DNA from: Polysphondylium violaceum
Taxonomy: Eukaryota; Evosea; Eumycetozoa; Dictyosteliales; Dictyosteliaceae
Assembly: GCA_000277445.1 (NCBI GenBank)
Contig: AJWJ01000172.1
Span: 1 to 41,580, forward strand
Direction: 5' to 3'
Length of the DNA stretch: 41,580 nucleotides
Made by a program: the position numbers and the translations under genes
Part shown: positions 10,374 through 20,473 of the stretch, in pieces
Layout: every line of letters begins with the position of its first letter
How positions within the stretch are numbered: the stretch's first letter is position 1
Notes under the pieces: generated by a model
Told to the model about the DNA's origin: nothing
What the model saw: the letters and a program-made list of their open reading frames with translations, nothing else
Databases searched by the model: none

Positions 10374-11108
10374 AAAAAATTGTGTGCGCCATTTCCTATT
10401 TTCTTTTTTTTTTTTTCTCTTTCCAAAAATAAAAAACTATATCCTACTTTAGAGTAGTGGGAATAGAATCGAACTCGATTTGTTTGGGGTTACCCTATTT
10501 ATCTATTGCTTTAACCCCCGCACACTCACTATCTTTTTTAAACTCTATATTTTCACCCACACAAAATGATTTTTATAGTATTAAAAAAAAAAGTGGGAAG
10601 GGGGTTATTGAAAATTTGTGGAAATAGACAATGAAAAGCAAGAATGAAATTTCCCATTGTGTATTGATTTCTTTCTTCTCTTTTATAGAAAACGCTCTCA
10701 AATACCCACACACGCCCACATGTTTATTTTAGGCATGCTTGTTTTTATTTTTGAAAGAAATGGCAATATTTGTTTTATAAAATTGGTAAATTCTTTTATT
10801 TTTTTTAAGCATTGGATTTTTTATTAAAAAGATAATTTTACGTATGCCCCAAATTAAAACAAACCTTGTTATTTAAGCTTTGAAAAATAGAATTTGTTAC
10901 CTTTTGTTTTAAAATTTTATTCTATTTGTTTTACTTGTAAAAGTTAATTAGTGTGTCTGTCCTATCTGTCTATCTACTTGTTTTTGAAAATATATCGTAT
11001 ATCGTAAATCGTAAATCTTGTAATTTTCCTATTTAGTAGTTTGTGTTGAGTGTATTTTTAATTTATATTTCATTTTATATATATATATTTATATATATTC
11101 TTATCACC
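10374..11108. other. Intergenic region, GATA-factor promoter and 5' UTR
   Basis: Spacer of 735 bases between two plus-strand genes. It is AT-rich with A/T runs and no convincing gene. A sequence at 10465-10475 resembles a reversed tRNA B box, but no tRNA folds around it. The last 100 bases, with TATA-like repeats at 11077-11099, are probably promoter or leader of the GATA gene. Confidence 0.5.
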
Positions 11109-12727
11109 ATGAATTCCACTTGTACTGATTATTTTTCATCAACATATAATAATAATAATAATAATGTTTATTCACAATCAAAATCACATAAAATGACAAA
11201 TTTAACCTCTGAAGATTATTCAAATATATCTAGTGATGATGGTTCAATTTATTTTAATGACTCCATAGATAGATTATTGGGTGATAATACCACATATAAT
11301 AGTAATAATAGTAATAATAATAATAATAGTATCGATACACAAAATCAATTAGAATCTGATGATTATTATAATAAAAAATCACCAAATAATTTTAATAATG
11401 ATCAGAATAATTTAAATAGTAATAGCAATAATAGTAATAATAATATTCCAAATAATACGACCAATTATATAAATCAATCCTCCGATAGTATAGTTCCAAC
11501 TTTTGCAAAAGTTGAAAATAATACAAATAATTATTATTATCAACAAACCTTTTCACAACCAATCAATATATACCAAGAACATGATAAGAATCAATTAAAT
11601 ATAAATTATTTTAAAGTAGGTTTACATTAAATGCTTTTCAACGTAAAATATCTTTACTAATTTTATTAAAGTTAAATCAATATAGTAGTCAACTAACAAC
11701 TTTACTGAAACAAGCCTATAATAATATATTTGTATGCAATGATGAAATCGATACCATTACCACACTTGGCAGCTATATTCAAATGGAAATATCATCATTA
11801 AAGGAATCTTTGTTAAAAAGAAGAATAGCTGCCAATCAATCGCAATCCTCATCCTCGTCGCCACCATCCACTAATAGAATGTATATACACCAACAACAAC
11901 AACAACAACAACAGCAACAACATCATGAATCCATTGTCCCATCCTGCTCTATATCGTCATCAACATCATCATTCTCACCCAATGGCTACTACTCACCAAA
12001 CACATCCGATCTCTATAGTAGCATGGGCTACGCCAGTACCATTTCATCACCAGTCCCAAGCTACTCAAGCCCAATCAAACACTCGCCCGTCATTTGCAAA
12101 AAGAAGGGATTCAAGGGATTCAAACCCTCACCGACCTACATTAATCTCACAGAAAACATGATTAAAGCTCAAACTAAAAAATCCAAAAAACTCACAAACA
12201 ACAATAGAGTATGTTTGAATTGTAAAACCAGTGACACGCCAGAATGGAGAAGAGGTCCCCAAGGTGCCAAAACTCTCTGTAATGCCTGTGGTATTAGATA
12301 CAGACTCACACAACAACAACAAAATCAACAACAAATAATTCAAAATGTAAATTTCTCTTCAACATTGGAAAGTTGTCAAACAAACGATTACATCAACAAC
12401 AATAATATTAATAATAATAATAATAATAATAGTAATCAGAATATGTATAGTAATGATAATAATAATAATAATAACAACACCAACAACAACAACAACGACA
12501 ACAATAGTTTAGTCAATAGTATGATGTTAGAATGTCAACCAATTTCGACAGACAATGAACCACATCATCACAACTATCAACAACTACTATCGCCCAATAC
12601 AAATAGTCCAAATGGTTGTTTATCTAAATTGAGACATCAAGAACTTGGTGTTGGTCTATCTTCCCCTACTCTTCCACTCGAAAACATCTTTACATTTGAT
12701 AACAACAATAAATTTGAAATGAATTAA
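11109..12727 (+). CDS. GATA-type zinc finger transcription factor, single finger
   Basis: Two exons, 11109-11615 and 11672-12727, with a 56-base GT-AG intron, give 520 residues. The N-terminal 170 residues are Asn-rich and low in complexity, with a Gln run near residue 212. The one zinc finger has Cys350, Cys353, Cys372 and Cys375, spacing C-x2-C-x18-C-x2-C, with core [19 protein letters not shown] and a basic Lys-rich stretch just before it. The 18-residue loop is the plant-like GATA class. The remaining 140 residues are again Asn/Gln-rich. Such proteins bind GATA sites in the nucleus, and dictyostelids have many, several with roles in development. The start at 11109 is the first ATG of the frame and lies in a plausible context (CACC before ATG). 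I cannot match it to a particular Gta gene. Confidence 0.88.
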
Positions 12728-13259
12728 TTACACTTTGGTGAACGCACATTTTGTCTCATCAACATCATTTGTTGTTGTCTTGTGTACGAGGAAGCATCAC
12801 TTCCAAATCTCATGTTCAAAAATAACCGCCAAATGGAAGATAATAAAATTTTAATTAAATTTAATTTATTTTTATTTAAATTTTTATTTCCAAAAAAAAT
12901 TACCTTCCCTCTTTTTTTTTTGTTTTTATGTTTTCTCTTCACCTTACACACAACAACAAACATACATGTTATAACTAACAAACTATAACTAAGACTCTTA
13001 CTTTTACTCTTACTTTGACTTAACTTTTACTTTAACTTTTACTTTACTACTTAACTGACTATAACTAAAACCTTGACTTTTACTCAAAAAATAAATAAAA
13101 CTACTACTTTATTGACTTTTTTGACCCTTACAAATAACTATTACTACTTTAACCTTTACTACTTTAACTACTTTTACTACTCTTACTACTTTTACTACTT
13201 TTTATTTTTTTTGAATCAATCAAAAACAACAACTTATCCCTATTTTTAATTTCACAATA
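12728..13259. other. Intergenic region with ACTTTTACT-like reiterations before xpo1
   Basis: Spacer of 532 bases between the GATA gene and exportin-1. Its first part has A/T runs. From about 12985 to 13210 the plus strand is a degenerate array of ACTTTTACT, ACTTTAACT and ACTACT units, a simple pattern that ends 50 bases before the xpo1 start codon. It is probably promoter and 5' UTR sequence. No gene is seen. Confidence 0.5.
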
Positions 13260-16200
13260 ATGGATAAGATACTTAATTTTAATGAACCTCTAGATATAAA
13301 CTGCTTGGATTCTGTCGTTAGAGTCTTGTATGATCCAAAGACTACCGCTTTAGATGTATGCATTTTTATTATTATCTATTTACTATTATCAAATACTAAT
13401 TTATCTATCTATTATTATTTATACAGAGACAACAAGCTCAAAAGCTGTTGGGTCAATTCCAAGAACATCCTGATGCCTGGTTAAGAGCCGATAGTATTCT
13501 CGAGCACTCAAAGGAAACCCAAGCCAAATTCTTTGCTTTGGTCATCTTAGAGAGCTTGATCAAATACAGATGGAAGTCTTTACCAAGAGAACAATGTGAT
13601 GGCATTAAAAATTACATTGTCGGCTTGATCATTAGACTCAGTTCCGATGCTCAAACCTATGCTCGTGAAAGAGTTTTATTAAACAAACTCGATATCATTT
13701 TTGTTCAAGTAAGTAGTAATATTAATATATGTATGATTACACAAATACTAATATCTCTCTCTTTTGTCTATTATAATAGATTCTCAAACAAGAATGGCCA
13801 CATAATTGGTCATCCTTTATTCCAGAAATTGTTAGTAGCAGCAAGACCAATGAAACCCTCTGTGAAAACAATATGGTCATTTTAAAAACTCTTAGTGAAG
13901 AGATTTTTAATTTCTCTGAAGAACAAATGACTCAAGCCAAGATCCAATCTCTCAAGATCACCTTTGAAAGAGAGTTTAGTTTAATCAATGAACTCTGCCA
14001 ATATATCTTGGAGAATGCCACCAAACCATCCTTGATCAAGAGCACTTTGGAAACTCTCCAAAGATTCTTGAATTGGATTCCATTGCACTACATTATCGAG
14101 GCCAGCAGTGGTGTTGCCCAACCCTCCAAATTGGTCCAACTCTTGATTTTCAAGTATCTTCCTGAGCCATCATTTAGAACTGCCACCCTCAAGTGTTTGG
14201 CTGAAATTGGTTCGCTCAATCTCTCTCCACAATATGACAACTTTTTCGTTGTCATTATTGACTCGTTTATGATCAAGATCAAGCAATTCAAACCCGACCC
14301 CAAAAAGATCCCAGAAGACTATGAAGACGGTGACCAAGGCGAGCACAATTTCATTCAAGCCGTCACTATTTTCCTCACCAGTTTCTTCAAGTCCCATCTC
14401 AAATTGATGGAAAACTCTCGTAACATTCCATATCTCACATTGGCCCACGAGCTCTTGGTCAACATCTCCAATGTCGATGAGCTCGAGATCTTTAAGGTAT
14501 GCTTAGAGTATTGGAATTTCCTCTCTTCCAATCTTTACTCTGACATTGGTACCTATACCTCTGCCCTCATGACTTCTCCACCCCGTCTTGCTCTCTACAA
14601 GAGTATTTTGTCTCAAGTCAGAATCGTCTTGATTGAACATATGGCCAAGCCAGAGGAAGTCATTGTCGTTGAAGATGAAAGTGGAAACATTGTTCGTGAG
14701 CTTACCAAAGATACCGACTCTCTTACCCTCTATGAGAGTATGAGAAGCACTTTAATCTTTTTGACTCATTTAGACTCTGCTAACACCACCGAGATTATGA
14801 AAAACAAGCTCAACCTCTTGGTCAGCGGTAAAGAGTGGTCTTTTGCCAAACTCAACACCCTCTGTTGGGCCATTGGTTCCATTAGTGGTGCTCAAAGCAA
14901 GAGCGAAGAAAAGAGTTTTCTCGTCAATGTTATCAAAGATCTTTTAGAGCTTTGTCAAGTCAAAAAAGGCAAAGACAACAAAGCCGTCGTTGCCAGTGAC
15001 ATTATGTACATTGTCGGACAATATCCCAGATTCCTCAAGGATCACTGGAAATTCTTAAAGACTGTTGTCAACAAACTCTTTGAGTTTATGCATGAACCCC
15101 ACCCCGGTGTTCAAGATATGGCCTGTGATACATTTTTGAAGATCTCTAAACAATGCAAACGTATGTTTGTCATTGTCCAAGTCGAAGAATCTCAACCATT
15201 TATCAATGAACTCCTCACTAATCTTCCAGTGACCATTGCCGATCTCGAGACCAATCAAATTCACATCTTTTACGAAGCCGTTGGTTTTATGATTAGCAGC
15301 ACCCCAGATCCAAATCTTCGTGAGAAATTGATCACCAAGTTTATGGAGCTACCAAACCAATCTTGGGTCCAAATCATGTCCAAAGCCAGTCACAATCCAG
15401 AGACACTCTACAATCTCGATGTCATTAGAGATATTTTGAATCTCATCAAAACCAACAACAGAGCCGCCACCTCTCTTGGAAACTTTTACATGTCTCAAAT
15501 CTCCAAGATCTATCTTGATCTCTTAAACATCTATCGTGCCTACAGCGACTATATCACCAAGAATCCACAAATTCACACTCATACCATTGGTTTGCGTTCA
15601 AGATCTGTAAAGAAAGAGACACTCAAACTCTTGGAAACCTTTATTGAAAAGAGTCAAGAGCAATCTATGATTTACACCAACTTTATCCCACCTCTTTTGG
15701 AGGCTGTATTGGGTGATTACAAAACAAATATTCCAGAAACCAGAGATCCTGAAGTGTTGTCTTTGATGACTGTCATTATCACCTCTCTCCAACAACACGT
15801 CTATCCAGAGGTACCAAAGATTCTCGAAGCCGTTTTTGAAACCACTCTTGGTATGATTACCAAAAACTTTGAAGATTTCCCATACCACAGAATCAACTTT
15901 TTCAATTTAATCAGAGCCATCAACTCTCATGCTTTTACCGTTTTCTATCAACTCTCTTCTCAACAATTTAAACTCTTGATCGACTGTGTCGTCTGGGCCT
16001 TTAAACACACTGAAAGAAACATTAGTGAAACTGGTCTTCACATTCTCAAGGAACTCATTGAAAACGTTTCCAAAGATCAAAATGTTTCCAATACCTTTTT
16101 CAAAACCTATTTGGTTCCTCTTTTGAATGACATTTTGTACATTTTAACCGACTCTTTCCACAAGACTGGTTTCCCACTCCAATGCGATATCATGAGAATG

Positions 16201-16563
16201 ATGTTCCAAGTCGTTGAAAATGGCATGATTAAAGTCCCACTCTCTGATCAACAACAAGGCAGCAACAGTGACTATATTAAAGGTGTTGTCGCCGATTACC
16301 TCACTGCTTCACCAAACGTCAGTAGACCACAAATTGAAGCCGTCGTTCAAAGACTCTTTTCTTTGATCAACGTTCCAAACAATGATTTCAAAGTTGCCAT
16401 CAGAGATTTCCTCATTCAACTCAAGGAATTCCAATCCTCTGACAATCAAGAACTCTTTTCCGAAGAACGTCAAGCTGAAAAAGATGAAACCCTAAAGAAA
16501 GCCCAAGCTATTCCAGGTATGGTTAGACCAAATGATATTCCAGAAGAAATGTCTGATCTTTAA
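13260..16563 (+). CDS. xpo1: Exportin-1 (CRM1), nuclear export receptor
   Basis: Three exons, 13260-13355, 13427-13708 and 13780-16563, encode 1,053 residues, close to the usual 1,070. It matches CRM1 throughout: an N-terminal importin-beta domain (LDINCLDSVVRVLYD, then EHPDAWLRADSILE), the exportin-1 repeat region ILKQEWPHNWSSFIPEIV, and the HEAT-repeat core that binds cargo NES peptides, with MYIVGQYPRFLKDHWKFL and VQDMACDTFLKI. It exports leucine-rich-NES proteins and some RNPs from the nucleus with RanGTP. Cys518, in LLELCQVKKGKDNK, aligns with human Cys528, the leptomycin B target, so sensitivity is expected. The C-terminal acidic tail ends in EEMSDL. Coding sequence is markedly GC-richer than the flanks, suggesting strong expression. 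No other exportin matches as well. Confidence 0.96.
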
Positions 16564-16914
16564 ATTTGTTATTTGTTTTCTATCTAGATATTATTCTTCT
16601 TAGTAGTAGTTTTTTTATCTGTCTATATATTCTTTTTTTATTTCAAATCTTAATAAAATTTAAAATTTAAAATGAAATATATGTGAAAGACACCAGAATA
16701 TAAATTATTTTACCAAACACAAATATAGTGGGGTTGTTTCGATCAAACTACATCCAAGGAAGAGATAGCGCTAGTTTGTTTCTTAGGTTCATTCACATTT
16801 TAATCTCTCATTGTTTAATCGAGTTATCTCCTCTCACTCCAAATCAACCAATGTTTTTTACTCTATACCCAGTCAGAAAGAACCAACTTTTGGCATAAAG
16901 AACCAACAACATTC
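16564..16914. other. Noncoding region 3' of xpo1
   Basis: Holds the xpo1 3' UTR with AATAAAA-type signals near 16651, then unassigned sequence. Two copies of AAAGAACCAAC lie at about 16877-16902, just left of the inverted repeat. No coding frame is visible. Confidence 0.45.
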
Positions 16915-16930
16915 ACAAAAGATTAAAACA

Positions 16931-16984
16931 GTTCCCAAGGGTTTGTTCTGAAATGAATTTACTTTGAATTGCTGTAAGGGGAGC
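16931..16984 (-). ncRNA. Class I small RNA candidate, left copy
   Basis: A 54-nt segment on the minus strand, identical to the right copy. It begins with G and carries CCTTACAGCAA (the complement of 16969-16979) right after a 5' element GCTCCC, which can pair with GGGAAC at the 3' end except for one C-A mismatch. That layout, the motif and the length match dictyostelid class I RNAs (42-65 nt, short terminal stem, conserved 11-nt motif) as I recall them. Its promoter is less clear than for the right copy: a CCCATAA core lies at 17063-17069 on the same strand, about 79 bases from the predicted start, a little farther than usual. Confidence 0.5.
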
Positions 16985-17062
16985 TTAATTATGTGTTTGA
17001 CACATCTGTATCATTCGAAATAAATACTTAAAATGGCCACTGGTCTAATATAAAACCTCTAT

Positions 17063-17069
17063 TTATGGG
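17063..17069 (-). promoter_or_regulatory. DUSE-like core for the left class I RNA candidate
   Basis: The minus strand reads GCCCATAAA here, one base off the DUSE form (A/T)CCCA(C/T)AA. It lies about 79 bases upstream of the predicted start of the left RNA. Position and first base deviate, so this is a weak assignment. Confidence 0.35.
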
Positions 17070-17125
17070 CTGCAAATAGAATATAATTCTTTAAAAAATA
17101 ACAAAAAAATTTTCAAGGAATTTTA

Positions 17126-17133
17126 ACCCATAA
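17126..17133 (+). promoter_or_regulatory. DUSE element for the right class I RNA candidate
   Basis: ACCCATAA, an exact match to the Dictyostelium upstream sequence element (A/T)CCCA(C/T)AA that precedes many small RNA genes. It ends 59 bases before the predicted RNA start at 17193, in agreement with the spacing of about 60 bases that I recall for these genes. Confidence 0.65.
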
Positions 17134-17192
17134 AGGGATATAATATAGCAATGAAATGATAGTTTTGATTGTGTGTCATATATCACATCAAA

Positions 17193-17246
17193 GCTCCCCT
17201 TACAGCAATTCAAAGTAAATTCATTTCAGAACAAACCCTTGGGAAC
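17193..17246 (+). ncRNA. Class I small RNA candidate, right copy
   Basis: A 54-nt segment beginning with G. The 5' end GCTCCC and 3' end GGGAAC form a terminal stem of five pairs plus one C-A mismatch, and a flanking A-T pair can extend it. The 11-nt class I motif CCTTACAGCAA is at 17198-17208, directly at the stem. A DUSE element lies at the expected distance upstream. Class I RNAs are abundant cytoplasmic RNAs of dictyostelids whose amounts change in development; their function is not settled. The call rests on motif, length, stem and promoter together, recalled from published descriptions and not searched. Confidence 0.65.
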
Positions 17247-17401
17247 TGTTTTAATCTTTTGTTATAAAATGAAGGAATAAATTATTAACAATCCATGTAA
17301 TAGGAAGATATTTTCTCAAGGAAATACCTTTATTATTTTATAAAATTGGGTGTTGTGAATAGTTTTTTGGTCCATTATTAGAAAATAAATAGTATACTAG
17401 C

Positions 17402-18272
17402 TTAGCAGAGCTTGGCATGTTTACACACTGTCGGCGATTTTTAATGGCATTAGTATATTGTTTCCATTGAATATCTAGAATAGTTTAAATAAAAAAAATA
17501 AATAATACATACCACTCTCTGGGGAAGTACCTCTTTGGATGGCATCGACAGCTTTGTGGACAATTTTGCCAACAACCTTTTTGCAAAGTTTGACGACTGG
17601 AGAGACCTTGAGGAGAGAGCATGAGCTGGTACCGGCATGGGTAGCACCTTCAATACCTTTACCCATCTTGACAGCTTTTTCAATGTGGTGGACAGCATGT
17701 TTGCAAGCTTTGCAACCGAATTTCTTGAGGAATTTAATCTTTGGGATCTTGATTTTCTTTCTCCATTTCTTTTGTAACATACCTTGATCGGCATCAGATT
17801 CAGCATCCTCAACTAATTCAACGAGTTCAGCATCTTCAACTAATTCGACGAGTTCTTCTTCTTGTTCTTGTTGGACGATTTCGACATCAGATTCAAAAAT
17901 ATTTTCAACATTGAAGTTGAATTCAGATTCAGAGATTTCAATATCAGATTCCAAGACTTCACGGAGGTGATTTCTTCTGCATTGGTGGAGTCTGGAGCAA
18001 ATCTTGAGGGAGTGATCTTTGGCAACAAGACGAGCAATGATTTGTGGGGTGTGTTTTTTAACAAGTGATTGGCAAGAAGCAAAATATTTCTTTGGTAAGA
18101 AATTGCAAGTGGTGTCAGAGTGGTTTACAATATCTTCAAGAGTGTTGTTTTGTTGGAGAGATTGTTCAATGGAGTGGACGACAACTTGACAAGTTTCGCA
18201 CTTGTTAATTCTTGCTTGGGCAACCCAAGTCATGGCCAAAATGGCAAAGAGAACAAATAAAAGAGATTTCAT
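17402..18272 (-). CDS. Secreted protein with two saposin B domains
   Basis: Two exons, 18272-17513 and 17427-17402, encode 261 residues. The second exon is only 26 bases but supplies the last two cysteines (SVCKHAKLC then stop). That splice is chosen because it completes the six-cysteine pattern; reading on past the donor gives a tail without cysteines. A signal peptide fills the first 20 residues. Saposin domain 1 runs from about 25 to 98 (CETC...CNFL...CQSL...ICSRLHQC). A highly acidic linker follows, with a near-repeat VELVEDAE. Domain 2 runs from about 187 to the end (CKACKHAV...CSLL...LCKK...VCKHAKLC). Saposin-like proteins act on lipids in lysosomes or, as amoebapores, permeabilise bacterial membranes; which applies here cannot be told. 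The intron contains a TACTAAT branch-site-like sequence. Confidence 0.88.
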
Positions 18273-18862
18273 AATTTATAAAAAAGAATAACAAAAACAA
18301 TTATTATTTGTTATTGTTAAAAGAGATAAGTGAATTGATTTAATGAATAATGGAAATTGAAAACAGGGGTTTTTATAGATTTCCTTTCCGCATCACATCG
18401 ACTAAAGTCTGGACATTACCTATTTTATGCGTTTTATTTCACTGGGCGATAAATATCTTTGTGTTCGCAAAAACAGTGTCCAAATACTAAAAATAATTTT
18501 GTTTTTAGCGCAACTTGGTCTAAAAAGGCGAACTCTGTTTGAAAAATGTTGGTACATGTTTTCTTGTTTTTTCAATACTATATTAAAATAGTTATTGATC
18601 TGCCTTTACAATAAATGTAATATTTTTCCAAAATAATATGCTCGAAAATCATTTTCCCTGTGTAATCTTTTTTTTTTTAAATTTTTTTTATTTTTTGTAA
18701 TAGTAGGTCGAAAAAACCATTCAATTTCGGTTGCAAAGACAGATCATCCAATACCGATGGAAAAGTTGTTGCACACTTTTGATACCTGTCGCTAAAGAAA
18801 AGGGTGATTTTTTTTATATTGAAATGCAATAAATGATTATATTATGATTATAAATATGTTTA
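18273..18862. other. Intergenic region, saposin-gene promoter
   Basis: Spacer between the saposin gene start and the PDCD2 gene stop, both on the minus strand. It holds A/T runs and a TATA box described separately. No gene is visible. Confidence 0.5.
18370..18377 (-). promoter_or_regulatory. TATA box of the saposin gene
   Basis: The minus strand reads CTATAAAAACCCC here, about 100 bases upstream of the start codon at 18272. The sequence is followed by A-rich leader, which is typical for a well-expressed dictyostelid gene. Confidence 0.5.
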
Positions 18863-19042
18863 TTAAATGCTTTTTTCAATAATAATATCTTCTTCTGTAT
18901 ATATAACATCATTGAATGAATCCTTTGATTTATCAAAACAATTATTTGGACATGTATAAATAAATGCATTACTAAATTCCAAAATTGTTTTAATTATATT
19001 ATCTTTTGAATTTGTTGTGGTGGTGGCAGTGGTTGTTGTCGA

Positions 19043-19077
<35 letters not shown>

Positions 19078-20300
19078 TACTATTACTATTATTAATTAAT
19101 TGTATTTGAGGAATAATAGTTGAAAGAATTTGAAATTCAAAAATTTTGGTAGAGTTACATCTATTGCATTTTAATGGAGTAGCAGTTTCTTTTTGACCAT
19201 CAAGAGACATTACAAGTGGTTTGCCATCATAAGAGTATCTGAGGATTTGGTCAGGTGCCCAATTTAGTTTTTTAAAAATTTATTAAATACTCTATCCTTG
19301 ACATATTCATAGGTTTCGCTTGACCACTCTGAGCTGTCGTCATTGAATTCTGCTTCATAGTTTTCATATTTTTTCAAAAGACTATTGTTTAGAGATTCCT
19401 TTTCCTTGCTAGATGTTTTTATGTAATTTGATTCTTCTTCTATGAATAAATGATAGGCTTGGAAAAAGTTTGATTTATCTTCTTGAATTATAATGCCAGA
19501 GATAATTTCTTCGCTCTCTGCCTCTGATATTCTAATATTATTCAATTTGTCTTTGGATTGTTGTTGTTGTAGTTTTTCTTCTTTTAATTTTATATCTCGA
19601 AGTTTTAATAATTCGTCAATTGATTTTTCCTCTTTTGTTGTTGTTACAGAATTTGATACACCCCATTCATCTTCACCATCTAATCCCCAATCATCTTCAT
19701 TTTTATTATTTACAGTAGTTGTGGGGGTAGTATCTATATTATCTTCCTCTTGTTGTTGTTGTTCTTCTTCTTCCTCTTTGAGTGGATCTAAACATTTAAT
19801 AACTTTCCAACTAAAGTGATGACATTATTAGTTAATATATATATCTTGACAAATATATTTCAAATAAAACAAAGTTTTACCCTTGTGATTGAGAACTACA
19901 TTGGCTTTGAGTACAAGCAAATATATAAAAGTTTCTTTCATAGGTTGGTAAAGAGTTTAATGGACAATAAGCTTGTAATAAAAATGCTAAATAGTTTCCA
20001 CATAATGTACATTTCAAATCTTTAAATTGAGAAGGAGGTTGAGCGCACCAAATCTATTTTGTATGGATTAATATGATTGCTACTCCTGTTATATTACTCT
20101 TTATAATAAACACATACAGGTAAACCGCCAATTTTAGTTAAATATGGATATGTATCTTGATCTTCCTCATCGTCGTCATCTGTATGATCACCTCTACAGC
20201 AATCATTGTTGTTTGTATTTTTAGATACAACTGGTTGATCTAAAAAACCTAAAAAAGTTTTGGTATCATTCTTTTTTAATGAAGATGGTGAGATGTTCAT
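18863..20300 (-). CDS. PDCD2/TSR4-family protein (40S ribosome biogenesis), one apparent missing base
   Basis: Three exons, 20300-20118, 20053-19881 and 19810-18863. The N-terminal part has FLGFLDQPV and the family motif TKIGGLP followed by IWCAQPP after splicing. Exon 2 has a Cys-rich zinc-binding part: CTLCGNYLAFLLQAYCPL, then YIFACTQSQC. Exon 3 has an acidic, Gln-rich linker and the PDCD2 C-terminal domain (WAPDQILRYSYDG, then LKCNRC). Family members escort the ribosomal protein uS5 (RPS2) during 40S assembly. The frame shifts once in exon 3: a run of six T's at 19268-19273 (A's in the mRNA) needs one more base to join FLKK to LNWAPDQIL. With that base the protein would be 434 residues. 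A sequencing or assembly error in the homopolymer is the likely reason. The start is the first ATG, at 20300. Confidence 0.88.
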
Positions 20301-20473
20301 ATTAGATTTATAGAGGTATGGAATCAATCCAAGATATTATATTAATAATGTAAAAAAAAAAAACGAAGAGACAATGAAAAAAAAAAAAACGAAATAAAAA
20401 AAAAAAATTAAAAAATAATCGCTTTTTATCTCATAATCAATCATAAAACACATATATCTATCAAGTATACAAA
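20301..20473. promoter_or_regulatory. Divergent promoter of the PDCD2-like gene and RRP41
   Basis: Only 173 bases separate the two start codons. The region is made almost entirely of A runs on the plus strand with TATA-like sequence on both sides. Its shared promoter role is inferred from the arrangement; both genes serve RNA and ribosome maturation. Confidence 0.5.

Larger units (their letters stand above)
16915..17262. repeat. Perfect 72-nt inverted repeat with 204-nt spacer
   Basis: The arm at 16915-16986 is the exact reverse complement of the arm at 17191-17262, 72 of 72 bases by eye. The spacer is 16987-17190. There is no obvious target-site duplication at the ends and no open frame. 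Each arm contains the 11-nt motif CCTTACAGCAA, so the repeat is best explained as two identical small-RNA genes pointing away from each other. Confidence 0.9.

Noticed and set aside
10440-10545. Possible tRNA on the minus strand around a B-box-like sequence (GAGTTCGATTC)
   Set aside because: The acceptor strands pair for only about five bases, the T stem has several mismatches, and no proper A box or anticodon stem can be drawn.
11616-11671. Frame break in the GATA factor gene
   Set aside because: A 56-base GT-AG intron with phase 0 ends resolves it without invoking an error.
16725-16790. tRNA-like T arm (GTTTCGATC within a short stem) downstream of exportin-1
   Set aside because: There is no matching A box or acceptor stem; a single T-arm-like hairpin is expected by chance.
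16915-17262. Inverted repeat as a MITE or other DNA transposon
   Set aside because: No target-site duplication is visible and the arms carry a small-RNA signature plus promoter elements, which explains them better. A genome-wide copy search would decide.
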